The notes: generated from the sequence alone by a model not told the origin. Numbered from the stretch's first letter, positions 1-7,904 are shown. The stretch is DNA of 12,578 bases from JBOGWA01 sp050693155 (GCA_050693155.1 JBOGWA010000124.1:1-12578), one strand, 5' to 3'. Translations and numbers: made by a program.

Positions 1-52
1 GGAGCACACCGCTCACGTCGTTGCGGAGATCTCGAGCAGGCACATCAGTCAT
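1..52 (-). CDS. Phd/YefM-family type II antitoxin, N-terminal fragment (runs off left edge)
   Basis: Only the first 17 codons are present, read leftward from an ATG at 52. They include VPARDLRNDVSGVL, which matches the classic start of prevent-host-death (Phd/YefM) antitoxins: a short beta strand, then 'A/R-E/D-L-R-N' and a helix that builds the DNA-binding dimer. Members usually neutralise a PIN/VapC, Doc or RelE-type toxin encoded just downstream and repress their own promoter. That partner would lie outside the window on the left. There is no Shine-Dalgarno sequence before the ATG, but a -10-like TACACT ends exactly 6 nt upstream, so the mRNA is probably leaderless. The gene starts 46 nt beyond the 3' end of a tRNA gene in the same direction. 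The assignment rests on 17 residues, so family membership is likely but not certain. Confidence 0.6.
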   Translation of the reverse strand, partial: MTDVPARDLRNDVSGVL

Positions 53-58
53 GCTCGG

Positions 59-87
59 AGTGTAGCACTTCTGCTACGCGCTGTGCC
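59..87 (-). promoter_or_regulatory. Leaderless promoter of the Phd-like gene
   Basis: On the minus strand a -10 hexamer TACACT (59-64) lies 17 nt from a weak -35 GGCACA (82-87, 3 of 6 matches to TTGACA). The six bases between the -10 and the ATG put the predicted +1 on the A of the start codon at 52. This is the standard geometry of leaderless actinobacterial promoters. The -10 overlaps the palindrome at 62-77. Confidence 0.5.
62..77. promoter_or_regulatory. Perfect palindrome, probable antitoxin operator
   Basis: GTAGCA and TGCTAC form a perfect 6-bp inverted repeat around a 4-nt centre. It covers half of the -10 element of the antitoxin promoter. Antitoxins of this family normally autoregulate by binding such a repeat. 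It could also fold as a short hairpin ending the upstream tRNA transcript, but no T-run follows, so an operator is the better reading. Confidence 0.45.
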
Positions 88-98
88 CGCTTCGCTCG

Positions 99-172
99 TG
101 GGGCGGGAAGGACTCGAACCTTCGACCGACGGATTATGAGTCCGCTGCTCTGTCCAACTGAGCTACCGCCCC
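99..172 (-). tRNA. tRNA with CAT anticodon (elongator Met or lysidine-type Ile2)
   Basis: The minus strand folds into a full 74-nt cloverleaf: 7-bp acceptor stem GGGGCGG/CCGCCCC, D-arm GCTC/GAGC, anticodon stem GCGGA/TCCGT with loop CTCATAA, T-arm GAAGG/CCTTC with loop TTCGAGT, and discriminator A at 99. The anticodon is CAT. The standard G1-C72 pair argues against initiator tRNA. The choice between elongator Met and Ile2, whose C34 is modified by TilS, cannot be made by eye. CCA is not encoded, because CG follows the discriminator. Confidence 0.93.
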
Positions 173-184
173 GATTCCTGTCTC

Positions 185-213
185 ACTCTAACGAGCGCAC
201 TCGATCGGGTGAA
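185..213 (-). promoter_or_regulatory. Promoter of the CAT-anticodon tRNA
   Basis: A -35 TTCACC (208-213, 4 of 6 matches to TTGACA) and a -10 TAGAGT (185-190) are separated by exactly 17 nt. The -10 ends 12 nt before the mature tRNA 5' end at 172, which leaves a short 5' leader for RNase P to remove. Confidence 0.5.
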
Positions 214-229
214 CTCTCCGTGACGCGTC

Positions 230-259
230 TTGTGTTCTTGTCGATCCGTGCCCTAGGGT
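230..259 (+). promoter_or_regulatory. Possible promoter of the SnoaL-like gene
   Basis: A -35-like TTGTGT (230-235) and a -10-like TAGGGT (254-259) are spaced by 18 nt, 25 nt before the ATG at 285. The predicted short leader contains the Shine-Dalgarno run AAGGGGG. The -35 is only a partial match, so confidence is modest. Confidence 0.35.
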
Positions 260-284
260 TGGCAAACCGACAGAAGGGGGAGCG

Positions 285-677
285 ATGGCGCATCCGAACG
301 AAGACCTGATGCGGAAAGCGTACGACGCGTTCAACGCCGGGGACCTGGATGCCCTAGGTGAGCTCTTTGCCGACGACATCGTGTTTCACTCGCCCGGCAC
401 CAGCGCCATCTCGGGTGACTTCAGGGGCAAGGACGCGGTCTTCGGGCACTTCGGCCAGGTCGATGAGCTGACGGGGAACACCCTCCGGGCCGAGCTACAC
501 GACGTCCTGGCGAATGACGAGCACGTCGTGGCACTGCATACCGATCGTGGTGAACGAGAGGGCAAGGGGTCCTACGACAACAAGGCAGGCGTCGTGGCCC
601 ACATCCGTGACGGCAAGATCGCGGAGGTCTGGAGCCACGTCCTCGACTCAAAGGCCGAGGAGGAGTTCTTCGCGTAG
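285..677 (+). CDS. SnoaL-like / NTF2-fold small protein
   Basis: This is a 130-residue protein with the plan of the SnoaL-like superfamily. An N-terminal helix (about residues 5-28, EDLMRKAYDAFNAGDLDAL) is followed by LFADDIVFHSPG, where an aspartate pair precedes the first strand. After FRGKDAV come three long beta strands (about 67-86, 100-109 and 110-120), ending in IAEVWSHV. This alpha+beta cone holds a hydrophobic pocket, and members are isomerases, cyclases, hydrolases or simple ligand binders, so no substrate can be named. A proton-transfer role for D30/D31 or H35 is only a family-based guess. The ATG start is supported by AAGGGGG 5 nt upstream. Length is normal for the family. The gene stands alone, with a probable small membrane-protein gene 41 bp downstream. 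Confidence 0.85.
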   Translation: MAHPNEDLMRKAYDAFNAGDLDALGELFADDIVFHSPGTSAISGDFRGKDAVFGHFGQVDELTGNTLRAELHDVLANDEHVVALHTDRGEREGKGSYDNKAGVVAHIRDGKIAEVWSHVLDSKAEEEFFA

Positions 678-718
678 CTCGGTCGGGTTGGCGTCTCGCC
701 GCTCGAGCAGCGGGCTGG

Positions 719-892
719 GTGGTCGTCGGCCTTAGCATCGCCATCCTTCTGCTCGCTGGGTGGCTTCAATTCTTCGTCAAGGACGAGCCGGGCTCGCTCT
801 TAGGAGACATCGCCGAATCGACCGCGATCTTGGGTGCAATTGCGCTCGGCCTCGGGCTTCTTCTGGTGGCGCTCACGCGAACCAGGCGCTGA
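719..892 (+). CDS. Putative 57-residue two-helix membrane protein (GTG start)
   Basis: An open frame begins with GTG at 719 and ends at TGA 890-892. It encodes two clear hydrophobic segments, about residues 2-20 (VVGLSIAILLLAGWLQFFV) and 35-51 (ILGAIALGLGLLLVALT). They are joined by an acidic loop (KDEPGSLLGDIAEST), and the protein ends in TRTRR, which would favour a cytoplasmic C-terminus. The frame is open from about 610, but no ATG exists and GTG 719 is the only convenient start. No good Shine-Dalgarno precedes it. The hydrophobic/charged pattern argues against chance in GC-rich DNA. I recognise no family. It fills most of the 294-bp space between the SnoaL-like gene and the F420-type gene, and may be co-transcribed with the former. 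Confidence 0.42.
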   Translation: MVVGLSIAILLLAGWLQFFVKDEPGSLLGDIAESTAILGAIALGLGLLLVALTRTRR

Positions 893-971
893 TGCTCCGG
901 GAACAAACTCGGTTCACATCTGGTTGACCGCCGGTACGAACGAGCAACAACCTCATGAGGGAGGCTCAGAT

Positions 972-1586
972 ATGAAGATCGCCATCATCGGTGCGGGCGG
1001 AATGGGCGGAGCCCTTGCGCGCTCGCTTGTACCCAGGCACGACGTGATCATCGGCTCTCGCGACCCCGAGCGGGCTACGTCCCTCGCGAAGGAGCTCGGC
1101 GCATCGTCGGGGGGGAGCTACACGGAGGCCGCGAAGGACGCTGAGGTGGTGTTCCTCGCCGTTCCTTGGGTTGCAGTGGACGAGACGCTCGGCGACCTCG
1201 GCGACCTGAGGGGCAAGGTGCTCGTCGACATCACGAACCCCTACGTCGATGGGGAGGTCAAGCTCCACGAAGACTCGTCGAACGCCGAAGAGATCCAGAA
1301 GAAGACCCCGGGAGCCCGCGTGGTGAAGGGCTGGAACACCATCTTCTCACCCGTAGCGAACGAGAGCGCGGACTTCGATGGGGTGGCAGCCTCGGTGTTC
1401 CTCGCCGGTGATGACACGGAAGCGAAGGAGACCGTGGCCTCACTCGCGAAGGACATGGGCTACGACCCGATCGACTGCGGACCGCTCGAGTCCGCTCGGG
1501 ATCTAGAGCGCATGCTCACCATCCTGGGAACGATCGGGCACAGCTTCGGATGGGGAAGCTGGGCGCTGAGGGTGTTGAGGCGGTAG
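972..1586 (+). CDS. F420/NADP-dependent oxidoreductase family protein (NAD(P)-binding)
   Basis: This 204-residue protein has an N-terminal Rossmann fold. The strand MKIAIIG leads into glycine loop GAGGMGGA (8-15), followed by IIGSRDPERA (26-35), whose Ser-Arg pair is typical of NADPH-phosphate recognition. VFLAVPWVAV, VLVDITNPY and ARVVKGWNTI are the later conserved segments of the F420H2:NADP oxidoreductase family (F420_oxidored, COG2085). True members move hydride between F420H2 and NADP+, while many homologues are uncharacterised reductases, so F420 use is likely but unproven. The length is right for a stand-alone member. The frame is open upstream to 834, but GAGGGAGG at 957-964, 7 nt before ATG 972, fixes the start, and residues upstream of it look non-coding. 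A TTGACC (924-929) may be a -35 with only a weak -10 (948-953). The TAG stop directly abuts the convergent tRNA-Asn. Confidence 0.85.
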   Translation: MKIAIIGAGGMGGALARSLVPRHDVIIGSRDPERATSLAKELGASSGGSYTEAAKDAEVVFLAVPWVAVDETLGDLGDLRGKVLVDITNPYVDGEVKLHEDSSNAEEIQKKTPGARVVKGWNTIFSPVANESADFDGVAASVFLAGDDTEAKETVASLAKDMGYDPIDCGPLESARDLERMLTILGTIGHSFGWGSWALRVLRR

Positions 1587-1659
1587 CTCCGGGGGCGAGA
1601 CTCGAACTCGCAACCTACCGGTTAACAGCCGGCCGCTCTACCGATTGAGCTACCCCGGA
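1587..1659 (-). tRNA. tRNA-Asn (anticodon GTT)
   Basis: The minus strand gives a complete 73-nt cloverleaf: acceptor TCCGGGG/CCCCGGA, D-arm GCTC/GAGC, anticodon stem GCCGG/CCGGT with loop CTGTTAA, T-arm GCGAG/CTCGC with loop TTCGAGT. The discriminator is G at 1587, as expected for bacterial tRNA-Asn. CCA is not encoded. It lies 52 nt downstream of rpoD in the same direction, and its 3' end is immediately adjacent to the stop codon of the convergent oxidoreductase gene, leaving no space for a terminator between them. Confidence 0.96.
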
Positions 1660-1685
1660 ATGATGGGCACGGACGCGCCCGGGTC

Positions 1686-1711
1686 AGTCTAGCAGCAGCG
1701 CTTTGGGGTCC

Positions 1712-1714
<3 letters not shown>
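1686..1714 (-). promoter_or_regulatory. Possible promoter of tRNA-Asn in the rpoD-tRNA gap
   Basis: A -10 TAGACT (1686-1691) lies 26 nt before the tRNA 5' end and 17 nt from a weak -35 TAGGGA (1709-1714) that overlaps the rpoD stop codon. No hairpin plus T-run was found in the 52-nt gap, so rpoD transcripts may also read into the tRNA. Confidence 0.3.
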
Positions 1715-3034
<1,320 letters not shown>

Positions 3035-3038
3035 GGAC

Positions 3039-4844
3039 CTACGCTCCCTCGCCCGCCAGCTCGCGGACGCGCCTGCGCTCCCCTTCCAGGGTCATCAGTT
3101 CTCCGAAGAGGGCGTCATAGGCCTGCGGGTCCTTGGTGGGATTTAGGCGTTCCAAGCGTTGTTTCATTGTAGTGATGCGTCTCGAGAGGAGGAGTTCCTC
3201 CAGACGGGAGAACACTCGCTCAGCGTACTCGGCCGTTGCCTCGCCCTTCGGAGGGTCAACCGTCAGCTCCGCCATCAGGTCACCGAGACCTTGGTCGCGA
3301 CCCTTCTCCACGAGCTCCGCCGGACTTCCGCCGCCGTTTCGCAAGAGTCCGAACGCCTTCCGGTTTCGCTCGGCCGAAAAGTGCTCCTCCCCGACCCGCT
3401 CGACGTGCCCGACGCAGAGATCACCGTGCTGAGCGAGAAGCTTCAGCGCTTCCTTTTCGACCTCGGTCTCGCGGCTCCGCCGGCCCGGTCGCGCGGGTCG
3501 CTTTGCCGGGGCGGCCGGATGCGGCGCCGGGCGTCCGCGTTGCTCCGCGGGACGGGGGGCGCGCTCGAGCTCGAGGAGGACCGATGATGTGCTCACGCCT
3601 GCGAGATCGGCAAGCATACCCGCGTATCGGTCCCGGCGGACGGGGTCCTCCAGCCCCGCGATGATCGGAAGGGCCGACTGGACCGCGCGCGTCTGCCCCT
3701 CCGGGCTCTCCAGATCCTGGTCCCGAAGTCGTCGCTGGACCATGTACTCGACGAGCGGCTGAGCGTCGCCCGCGAGCTCGCTGAACGCGTCGGGTCCCCG
3801 TTCGCGGACGAGGTCTGCCGGGTCCAGGCCCTCGGGAAGCACGAGCACTTGCGCCTCCACCGGGTACTGCTCGAAGAACTCGTACGCGCGCTCGGCGGCC
3901 CGAGCGCCTGCCTCATCGGAGTCGAACGCGAGAATCGCGCGCTTCGCGAACCGGGAGAGCAGACGGAAATGATCCTCTCCAACCGCCGTCCCGCACGTTG
4001 CCACCGCGGTTTGCACACCGCCTTGATGCAGGGCGATCACGTCCGTGTACCCCTCCACGACGACGGCCTCGGCGCTTGTCGTGATTCCTACCTTCGACCG
4101 GTTCAGGTTGTAGAGGAGCTCTCCCTTTCGGTAGATCGGTGTCTCCGGCGAGTTCATGTACTTCGGACCATCGCCCTTGAGAAGCCTCGCGCCGAATCCG
4201 ACCGAGCGGCCCGAGAGGTCGTGGACCGGGAACACGACGCGCGTGCGGAACCGGTCGCGGACGTTCCCGCGACCGTCCTTAAGCGCGAGGCCCGCTTCGA
4301 TCAGGATCTCCCCCGAGAACTTGCCCGACATGGCGCGGAGCAGGAAATCGGGAGGTCCGGGAGCGAACCCGATCTGGAACTCGACGACCGACTCCTTCGT
4401 GATCCCGCGGGAGGCGAGGTACCGGCGCGCTTCCTCCGCTTCCCTGGCCTCGAGCAGGTGGCGGTGATAGATCGCGGCCGCCTGCTCGTTGGCGCGGTAG
4501 AGGGCCTGGCGCCTCGACATCCGGCGCTGATCGTCCGATGAGGCCCCCTCATAGCGGAGCTGGACCCCGGCTTGTCCCGCGAGGCGCTCGACGGCCTCCG
4601 GGAACGTCACACCCTCGATCTCCATGAGGAAGTGGTAGGCGTTTCCGCCCTTCCCGCAGCCGAAGCAATAGAAGACCTGCTTGCCCGGGTCGACCGTGAA
4701 CGAAGCCGTCTTCTCAGTGTGGAACGGACAGAGGCCGGAGAACGACCGCCCGGCTTTCTTCAGGCCCACGTACTGCTGGACGAGCGCGACGATATCGGTC
4801 CGCTCGCGGACGGCCTCGACGTCCTCCTGACGGATACGCGCCAT
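3039..4844 (-). CDS. dnaG: DNA primase DnaG
   Basis: This 601-residue primase makes RNA primers at the replication fork. The N-terminal CHC2 zinc domain has ligands C39, H42, C60 and C63 (CPFH and CFGC). The RNA polymerase domain includes RDRFRTRVVFPVHD (197-209), the TOPRIM motif EGYTDVI with catalytic E264, and the acidic pair D308/D310 in AFDSDEAG. A Pro/Ala/Arg-rich linker (about 428-458) separates this from the C-terminal helicase-interaction region (about 459-601), which binds DnaB. Length is typical. The ATG at 4844 gives the usual MARI/E..DI start but lacks an upstream Shine-Dalgarno: the preceding bases are pyrimidine-rich and join a hairpin with codons 5-7. It sits between dgt (31-nt gap) and rpoD (4-nt gap), an operon order common in Actinobacteria. 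No rpsU is present. Confidence 0.97.
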   Translation of the reverse strand: MARIRQEDVEAVRERTDIVALVQQYVGLKKAGRSFSGLCPFHTEKTASFTVDPGKQVFYCFGCGKGGNAYHFLMEIEGVTFPEAVERLAGQAGVQLRYEGASSDDQRRMSRRQALYRANEQAAAIYHRHLLEAREAEEARRYLASRGITKESVVEFQIGFAPGPPDFLLRAMSGKFSGEILIEAGLALKDGRGNVRDRFRTRVVFPVHDLSGRSVGFGARLLKGDGPKYMNSPETPIYRKGELLYNLNRSKVGITTSAEAVVVEGYTDVIALHQGGVQTAVATCGTAVGEDHFRLLSRFAKRAILAFDSDEAGARAAERAYEFFEQYPVEAQVLVLPEGLDPADLVRERGPDAFSELAGDAQPLVEYMVQRRLRDQDLESPEGQTRAVQSALPIIAGLEDPVRRDRYAGMLADLAGVSTSSVLLELERAPRPAEQRGRPAPHPAAPAKRPARPGRRSRETEVEKEALKLLAQHGDLCVGHVERVGEEHFSAERNRKAFGLLRNGGGSPAELVEKGRDQGLGDLMAELTVDPPKGEATAEYAERVFSRLEELLLSRRITTMKQRLERLNPTKDPQAYDALFGELMTLEGERRRVRELAGEGA

Positions 4845-4850
4845 CAGGAG
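4824..4850 (-). promoter_or_regulatory. Hairpin spanning the dnaG start codon
   Basis: In the mRNA sense, CTCCTGA (4844-4850, including the A of the ATG) can pair perfectly with TCAGGAG (4824-4830, codons 5-7) across a 13-nt loop. The only GGAGG-like run near the start is the downstream arm itself, and no Shine-Dalgarno exists upstream. The fold would hide the initiation codon, which suggests dnaG translation depends on ribosomes arriving from dgt, or on unfolding. This is inferred from sequence only. Confidence 0.4.
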
Positions 4851-4875
4851 CGAAGGGGGAAGGACCTCACCTCGA

Positions 4876-5880
4876 TCAGTCGATCAGCCATCCCTCAGGG
4901 AGGAAGAGTCGTTCGTAGGTTTTCAGAGCGTAGCGGTCGGTCATGCCGGCGATGTAATCGGCCACCCGTGTCGGGAGATCGCCGGGCGCCCGTCCGTACT
5001 CCGCAGGAATCTCGTCCGGATGCTCCAGGTAGTAGGAGAAGAGCTCGCGGACGACACGGATCGCTTTTTCGTGCTCGCGTTGCGCCTCGTCGCGGAGATA
5101 GACCCGAGCGAACATGAACTCCCGCAAGGTTTCGAGCGCCGCGTTCACCGGGTCCGACATCCGCACCTCGGGGCCGTTTCCGCTTTGCTCGACGATGTCG
5201 CCGACGAGCGTTTCGATGCGATCGCCGTGGGAGTGGCCAAGGACCGACGCCACGTCCTCCGGCACATCCTCTTCCGAAAGCACGCCTGCGCGAATCGCGT
5301 CGTCGATGTCGTGGTTGACGTAGGCGATCCGATCCGCGAGCCGCACAACCCAACCCTCGGGTGTCGACGGCTCCGGCATCGACCACGGGTGGTTCAGGAT
5401 GCCATCTCGGACCTCCCAGGTGAGGTTCAAGCCGCCGCCGTCACGTTCGAGGAAATCGACGACCCGGAGCGACTGCTCGCTGTGTCGGAACGGACGGCCG
5501 AGGAACGGCGCGAGCGCTTCTTCTCCCAGGTGGCCGAACGGCGTGTGCCCGAGATCGTGGCCGAGCGCGACCGCTTCCGCGAGGTCCTCGTTCAACAGGA
5601 GGGCCCTTGCGATCGTGCGTGCGATCTGTGCGACCTCGAGAGTGTGGGTCAGGCGAACCCGGTAGTGGTCGCCTTCGGGAGCGATGAAAACCTGCGTCTT
5701 GTGCTTCAGGCGACGAAACGATTTCGAATGAACGATACGGTCGCGGTCGCGCTGGAAGGCGGTTCGAATCGCGTGTGGCTGTTCCTCGCGTTCCCGGCCT
5801 TTCGACTCCGCGGAGCGGGTGGCCCACTCGGAGAGGTACTCGCGCTCCCAGGACTCCTGGCGCTCCCGGATCTTCCCCAC
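4876..5880 (-). CDS. dgt: Deoxyguanosinetriphosphate triphosphohydrolase-like HD protein (Dgt)
   Basis: This HD-domain dNTP triphosphohydrolase cleaves dNTP to deoxynucleoside and triphosphate. The family signature FQRDRDRIVHSKSFRRLKHKTQVF sits near residues 42-65 from the chosen start. Metal ligands of the HD site are H79 (THTLEVAQIA), H108-D109 (ALGHDLGHTPFGH) and D183 (VRLADRIAYVNHD), all intact. The C-terminus (TRVADYIAGMTDRYAL) also fits the family. The frame is open to an ATG at 5979, which would overlap ydcF by 50 nt with no Shine-Dalgarno and low-complexity Arg/Ser/Thr sequence. I prefer GTG 5880 (334 aa), because TACCCT lies 7 nt before it in leaderless geometry and conserved sequence begins just after. 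It is 31 nt upstream of dnaG. The start is the main uncertainty. Confidence 0.9.
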   Translation of the reverse strand: MGKIRERQESWEREYLSEWATRSAESKGREREEQPHAIRTAFQRDRDRIVHSKSFRRLKHKTQVFIAPEGDHYRVRLTHTLEVAQIARTIARALLLNEDLAEAVALGHDLGHTPFGHLGEEALAPFLGRPFRHSEQSLRVVDFLERDGGGLNLTWEVRDGILNHPWSMPEPSTPEGWVVRLADRIAYVNHDIDDAIRAGVLSEEDVPEDVASVLGHSHGDRIETLVGDIVEQSGNGPEVRMSDPVNAALETLREFMFARVYLRDEAQREHEKAIRVVRELFSYYLEHPDEIPAEYGRAPGDLPTRVADYIAGMTDRYALKTYERLFLPEGWLID

Positions 5881-5887
5881 GCGATTC

Positions 5888-5893
5888 AGGGTA
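5888..5893 (-). promoter_or_regulatory. Leaderless -10 element of dgt
   Basis: TACCCT on the minus strand ends 7 nt before GTG 5880, so the predicted transcript begins at or next to the start codon. No convincing -35 was found at 17-19 nt. If used, this would be the internal promoter of dgt-dnaG-rpoD, separating it from the envelope genes upstream. Confidence 0.35.
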
Positions 5894-5929
5894 GCACGCG
5901 CCTCCGACAGCTCCGTTTCCGAACGATCC

Positions 5930-6538
5930 CTACCGACCGGTGAATCTGTAGAAGAGGTACGCGAACGTCTCACGAACATAACCGCTCAGTCGTGTCGCCT
6001 GGCTTTTCGCCGCCGAGTGCCAGGTCGCCGAGACGTAGCCCTCGATTCCGAGATCTCGCGCCATCCGCCGGATCCGCAGGTTGTGCCACGGGTCGGAGAC
6101 GAGAAAGGCGCTGTCGAGTCCTTGATCGCCCATGATCGTCGCCGCTTGCTCGAGGCTTTCCTGTGTCGTGTTGCCGTGAGGCGAGTAGAGGATGTTCTCG
6201 TCGGGAACCCCGAGAGCGGAGAGGTAGCGTCCCCCCGCCTCGCTCTCGGTGAGCTCGTCCCCCGGCTGTCCCGCCCCGAGCACCATGAGCCGGTCGGCGA
6301 AGTCCTTCTGGTAGAGCAACGCGGCATGCTCCAACCGACCGCGGAAGACGGGTGACGGGATCCCTCCGTACTGTGCCGCCCCGAGGACGAGGATGATGTC
6401 CGCGCTGTCGATCCGCCGGGCTTCATCCGTGTGCGCGGCCCGCCAGACGGAAACCGCGCTCGCGGCGAGTACCGAGAAAAGCACGAGAACGACGGCCAGC
6501 AGCGTGACGAGAACGGGATGCCGCCGAACAAACCCCAC
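5930..6538 (-). CDS. YdcF-like DUF218 membrane-anchored protein
   Basis: This 202-residue protein has one N-terminal membrane helix (about 8-31, PVLVTLLAVVLVLFSVLAAS) and then a DUF218/YdcF alpha/beta domain outside the membrane. Family marks are ADIILVLGAAQYGGIPSPVFRGRLEHA in two parts (46-56 and 58-72), the SEAGGRYLSALGVPDENILY segment (99-118), NTTQESLEQA (123-132), and FLVSDPWHNLRIRRMARDLG (145-164), with the Asp and His expected at the active pocket. Homologues include SanA and ElyC, linked to envelope integrity and undecaprenyl-phosphate carrier use, but the enzymatic reaction is not established. Start is GTG 6538 without a Shine-Dalgarno but with TAGGCT 6 nt upstream. It is 24 nt downstream of the YncE-like gene and 49 nt before the preferred dgt start, so it may belong to the envelope cluster. 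Confidence 0.88.
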   Translation of the reverse strand: MGFVRRHPVLVTLLAVVLVLFSVLAASAVSVWRAAHTDEARRIDSADIILVLGAAQYGGIPSPVFRGRLEHAALLYQKDFADRLMVLGAGQPGDELTESEAGGRYLSALGVPDENILYSPHGNTTQESLEQAATIMGDQGLDSAFLVSDPWHNLRIRRMARDLGIEGYVSATWHSAAKSQATRLSGYVRETFAYLFYRFTGR

Positions 6539-6544
6539 AAATCG

Positions 6545-6550
6545 AGCCTA
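6545..6550 (-). promoter_or_regulatory. Leaderless -10 element of the ydcF-like gene
   Basis: TAGGCT on the minus strand ends exactly 6 nt before GTG 6538, putting +1 on the start codon. The hexamer 17 nt upstream (GCGGTT, inside the end of the YncE-like gene) is a poor -35. No Shine-Dalgarno exists, which supports leaderless initiation. Confidence 0.4.
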
Positions 6551-6562
6551 GCACCGCCCCTA

Positions 6563-7897
6563 CTAGAAACCGCAGAGTGGCCGTGTGCGAACGACCAAGA
6601 TCGGTTCGCGATCTGCCTTCTCGATTGCCCTATCCAGTTCACGTCGAGTTTGCGCAACAGCCCCGAGGAAGTAGACGTTTGAGCGAACCCCCAGCTCATC
6701 AGCGATTCCTTCGCAACCGGTCGGGCCAACAATGAGAGCTTTCCGAAGAATCGGTAGCAGCCTTTGTGTCTCGTCGTCCAGGTCGTTAGGGTCGTTCGCG
6801 GTTTCAAACACCGCGACCCATTCCGGCTCAGCGGTCCCAGCCGGCGATCGGATAACGGCGAGTTTCCCCGATTCGGTATTGGCAACGTAGACGGTTCCGG
6901 TCTCCGGATTCACCGCAATGGCCGTCGGTCCACCAAGAACTGAGATGTTGGTTATGACGTCGTTCGTCGCGGTGTCAATCACACCGATTCCGGAGTGCTC
7001 TGGATCGCTCTTGCCTTCGGACGGGGAGGACGCCTGGAGAGCGACGTAGGCTCGGCCGGATACGGGGTCTACGGCGATATCGCTCGGATATGGACCTAAA
7101 TTGACTCGTCGTACCACCCGATTCGTTCCACCGTCGATAACCGTTACGAGGTTCGATCCACCACTGGCCGTGAAGACCGTGCCTGTTCGAGAATCCACCG
7201 CGAGCGCCGTCATTCCGCCCGGTGTCTTGACGGTATCGAGAACCTGAAGGGTATCCCCGTCGACGACGTCCACGATCCCGGAACTCCCGTGGCCCACGTA
7301 GACAGGATTCGCCGCGGCGTTCAGGTCAACCTGGCTGGTAGCCGCACCCCTAGATGCGATCAGGCCTTGCTCATCCAGAGTGGCCCCATCAAGTACGGTT
7401 ACGGTCCGCCGCCCAGGACTTGCAACAAAGACGCGATCCCGAAGCTCATCAACGGCAACCTTGTAAGGGTCCCCGCGTATTGCCTTAGAAGCAACCACGC
7501 GATTGACGTCCCCGTCGACAACAATGAGGCGATCGGGATTCACGGTCGTGACATACACGAGGTTCGTAGCCGTGTTTACGGCAACATCCGTCGGGAAGCC
7601 TTCGAAGCGGATCGTCTTGGCGACGCGATTTCGGGCACCATCCACAACCGAAAGATCGGACGAGTTCCCATTCGCCACATAGACCATGTTGATCCTCGCG
7701 TTCACCGCCACGCCTCGAGGACCGCGTCCAACATCCACAAGAAGATCCGGACCCCCCGAAGGTTGAGGAGTTGGGCTCTCGTTCGCTTGCGGCTTTTCGA
7801 TCACTTCATTGCTGCACGCACCGATCGCAAGAACGAGGGCACCAAGCAGGGATGCCGATGAAATCCCGCGTTTCGCTAGTCGCCGCACTCGTTTCAC
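6563..7897 (-). CDS. YncE-like seven-blade beta-propeller lipoprotein with extra C-terminal domain
   Basis: This 444-residue protein starts at GTG 7897. A basic N-terminus (VKRVRRLAKR) and a hydrophobic stretch lead to a lipobox-like LAIGAC, with lipidated C28 predicted. A Pro/Ser linker (35-50) precedes seven repeats of about 42 residues built on 'VYVAN...V-V-D' beginning near residues 71, 113, 155, 198, 240, 282 and 335, the YVTN/YncE beta-propeller pattern. Residues about 356-444 lie beyond the propeller and read as alternating strands and helices (EWVAVFE, a helix ending LRKALIV, SNVYFLG, ARRELDRAIEKA-like helix, PILVVRT). The frame is open to 8107, but a start there would overlap the upstream gene by 164 nt and would bury the lipobox far inside. 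Binding partners are unknown, and envelope anchoring is inferred. It follows the TolB-like gene by 46 nt. Confidence 0.82.
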   Translation of the reverse strand: MKRVRRLAKRGISSASLLGALVLAIGACSNEVIEKPQANESPTPQPSGGPDLLVDVGRGPRGVAVNARINMVYVANGNSSDLSVVDGARNRVAKTIRFEGFPTDVAVNTATNLVYVTTVNPDRLIVVDGDVNRVVASKAIRGDPYKVAVDELRDRVFVASPGRRTVTVLDGATLDEQGLIASRGAATSQVDLNAAANPVYVGHGSSGIVDVVDGDTLQVLDTVKTPGGMTALAVDSRTGTVFTASGGSNLVTVIDGGTNRVVRRVNLGPYPSDIAVDPVSGRAYVALQASSPSEGKSDPEHSGIGVIDTATNDVITNISVLGGPTAIAVNPETGTVYVANTESGKLAVIRSPAGTAEPEWVAVFETANDPNDLDDETQRLLPILRKALIVGPTGCEGIADELGVRSNVYFLGAVAQTRRELDRAIEKADREPILVVRTRPLCGF

Positions 7898-7904
7898 TGC
7901 AGCG

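Noticed and set aside
834..971. N-terminal extension of the F420-type oxidoreductase to 834
   Set aside because: The Rossmann fold starts exactly at ATG 972, which has GAGGGAGG 7 nt upstream, and the extra residues overlap the putative mini-membrane protein and look non-coding.
3849..4541. 230-codon plus-strand open frame opposite dnaG
   Set aside because: Antisense shadow of the primase, whose zinc-binding and TOPRIM motifs are intact on the minus strand.
5020..5943. 307-codon plus-strand open frame opposite dgt
   Set aside because: Antisense shadow of the HD-domain gene. Its product has biased Val/Arg/Glu composition, no motif and no Shine-Dalgarno.
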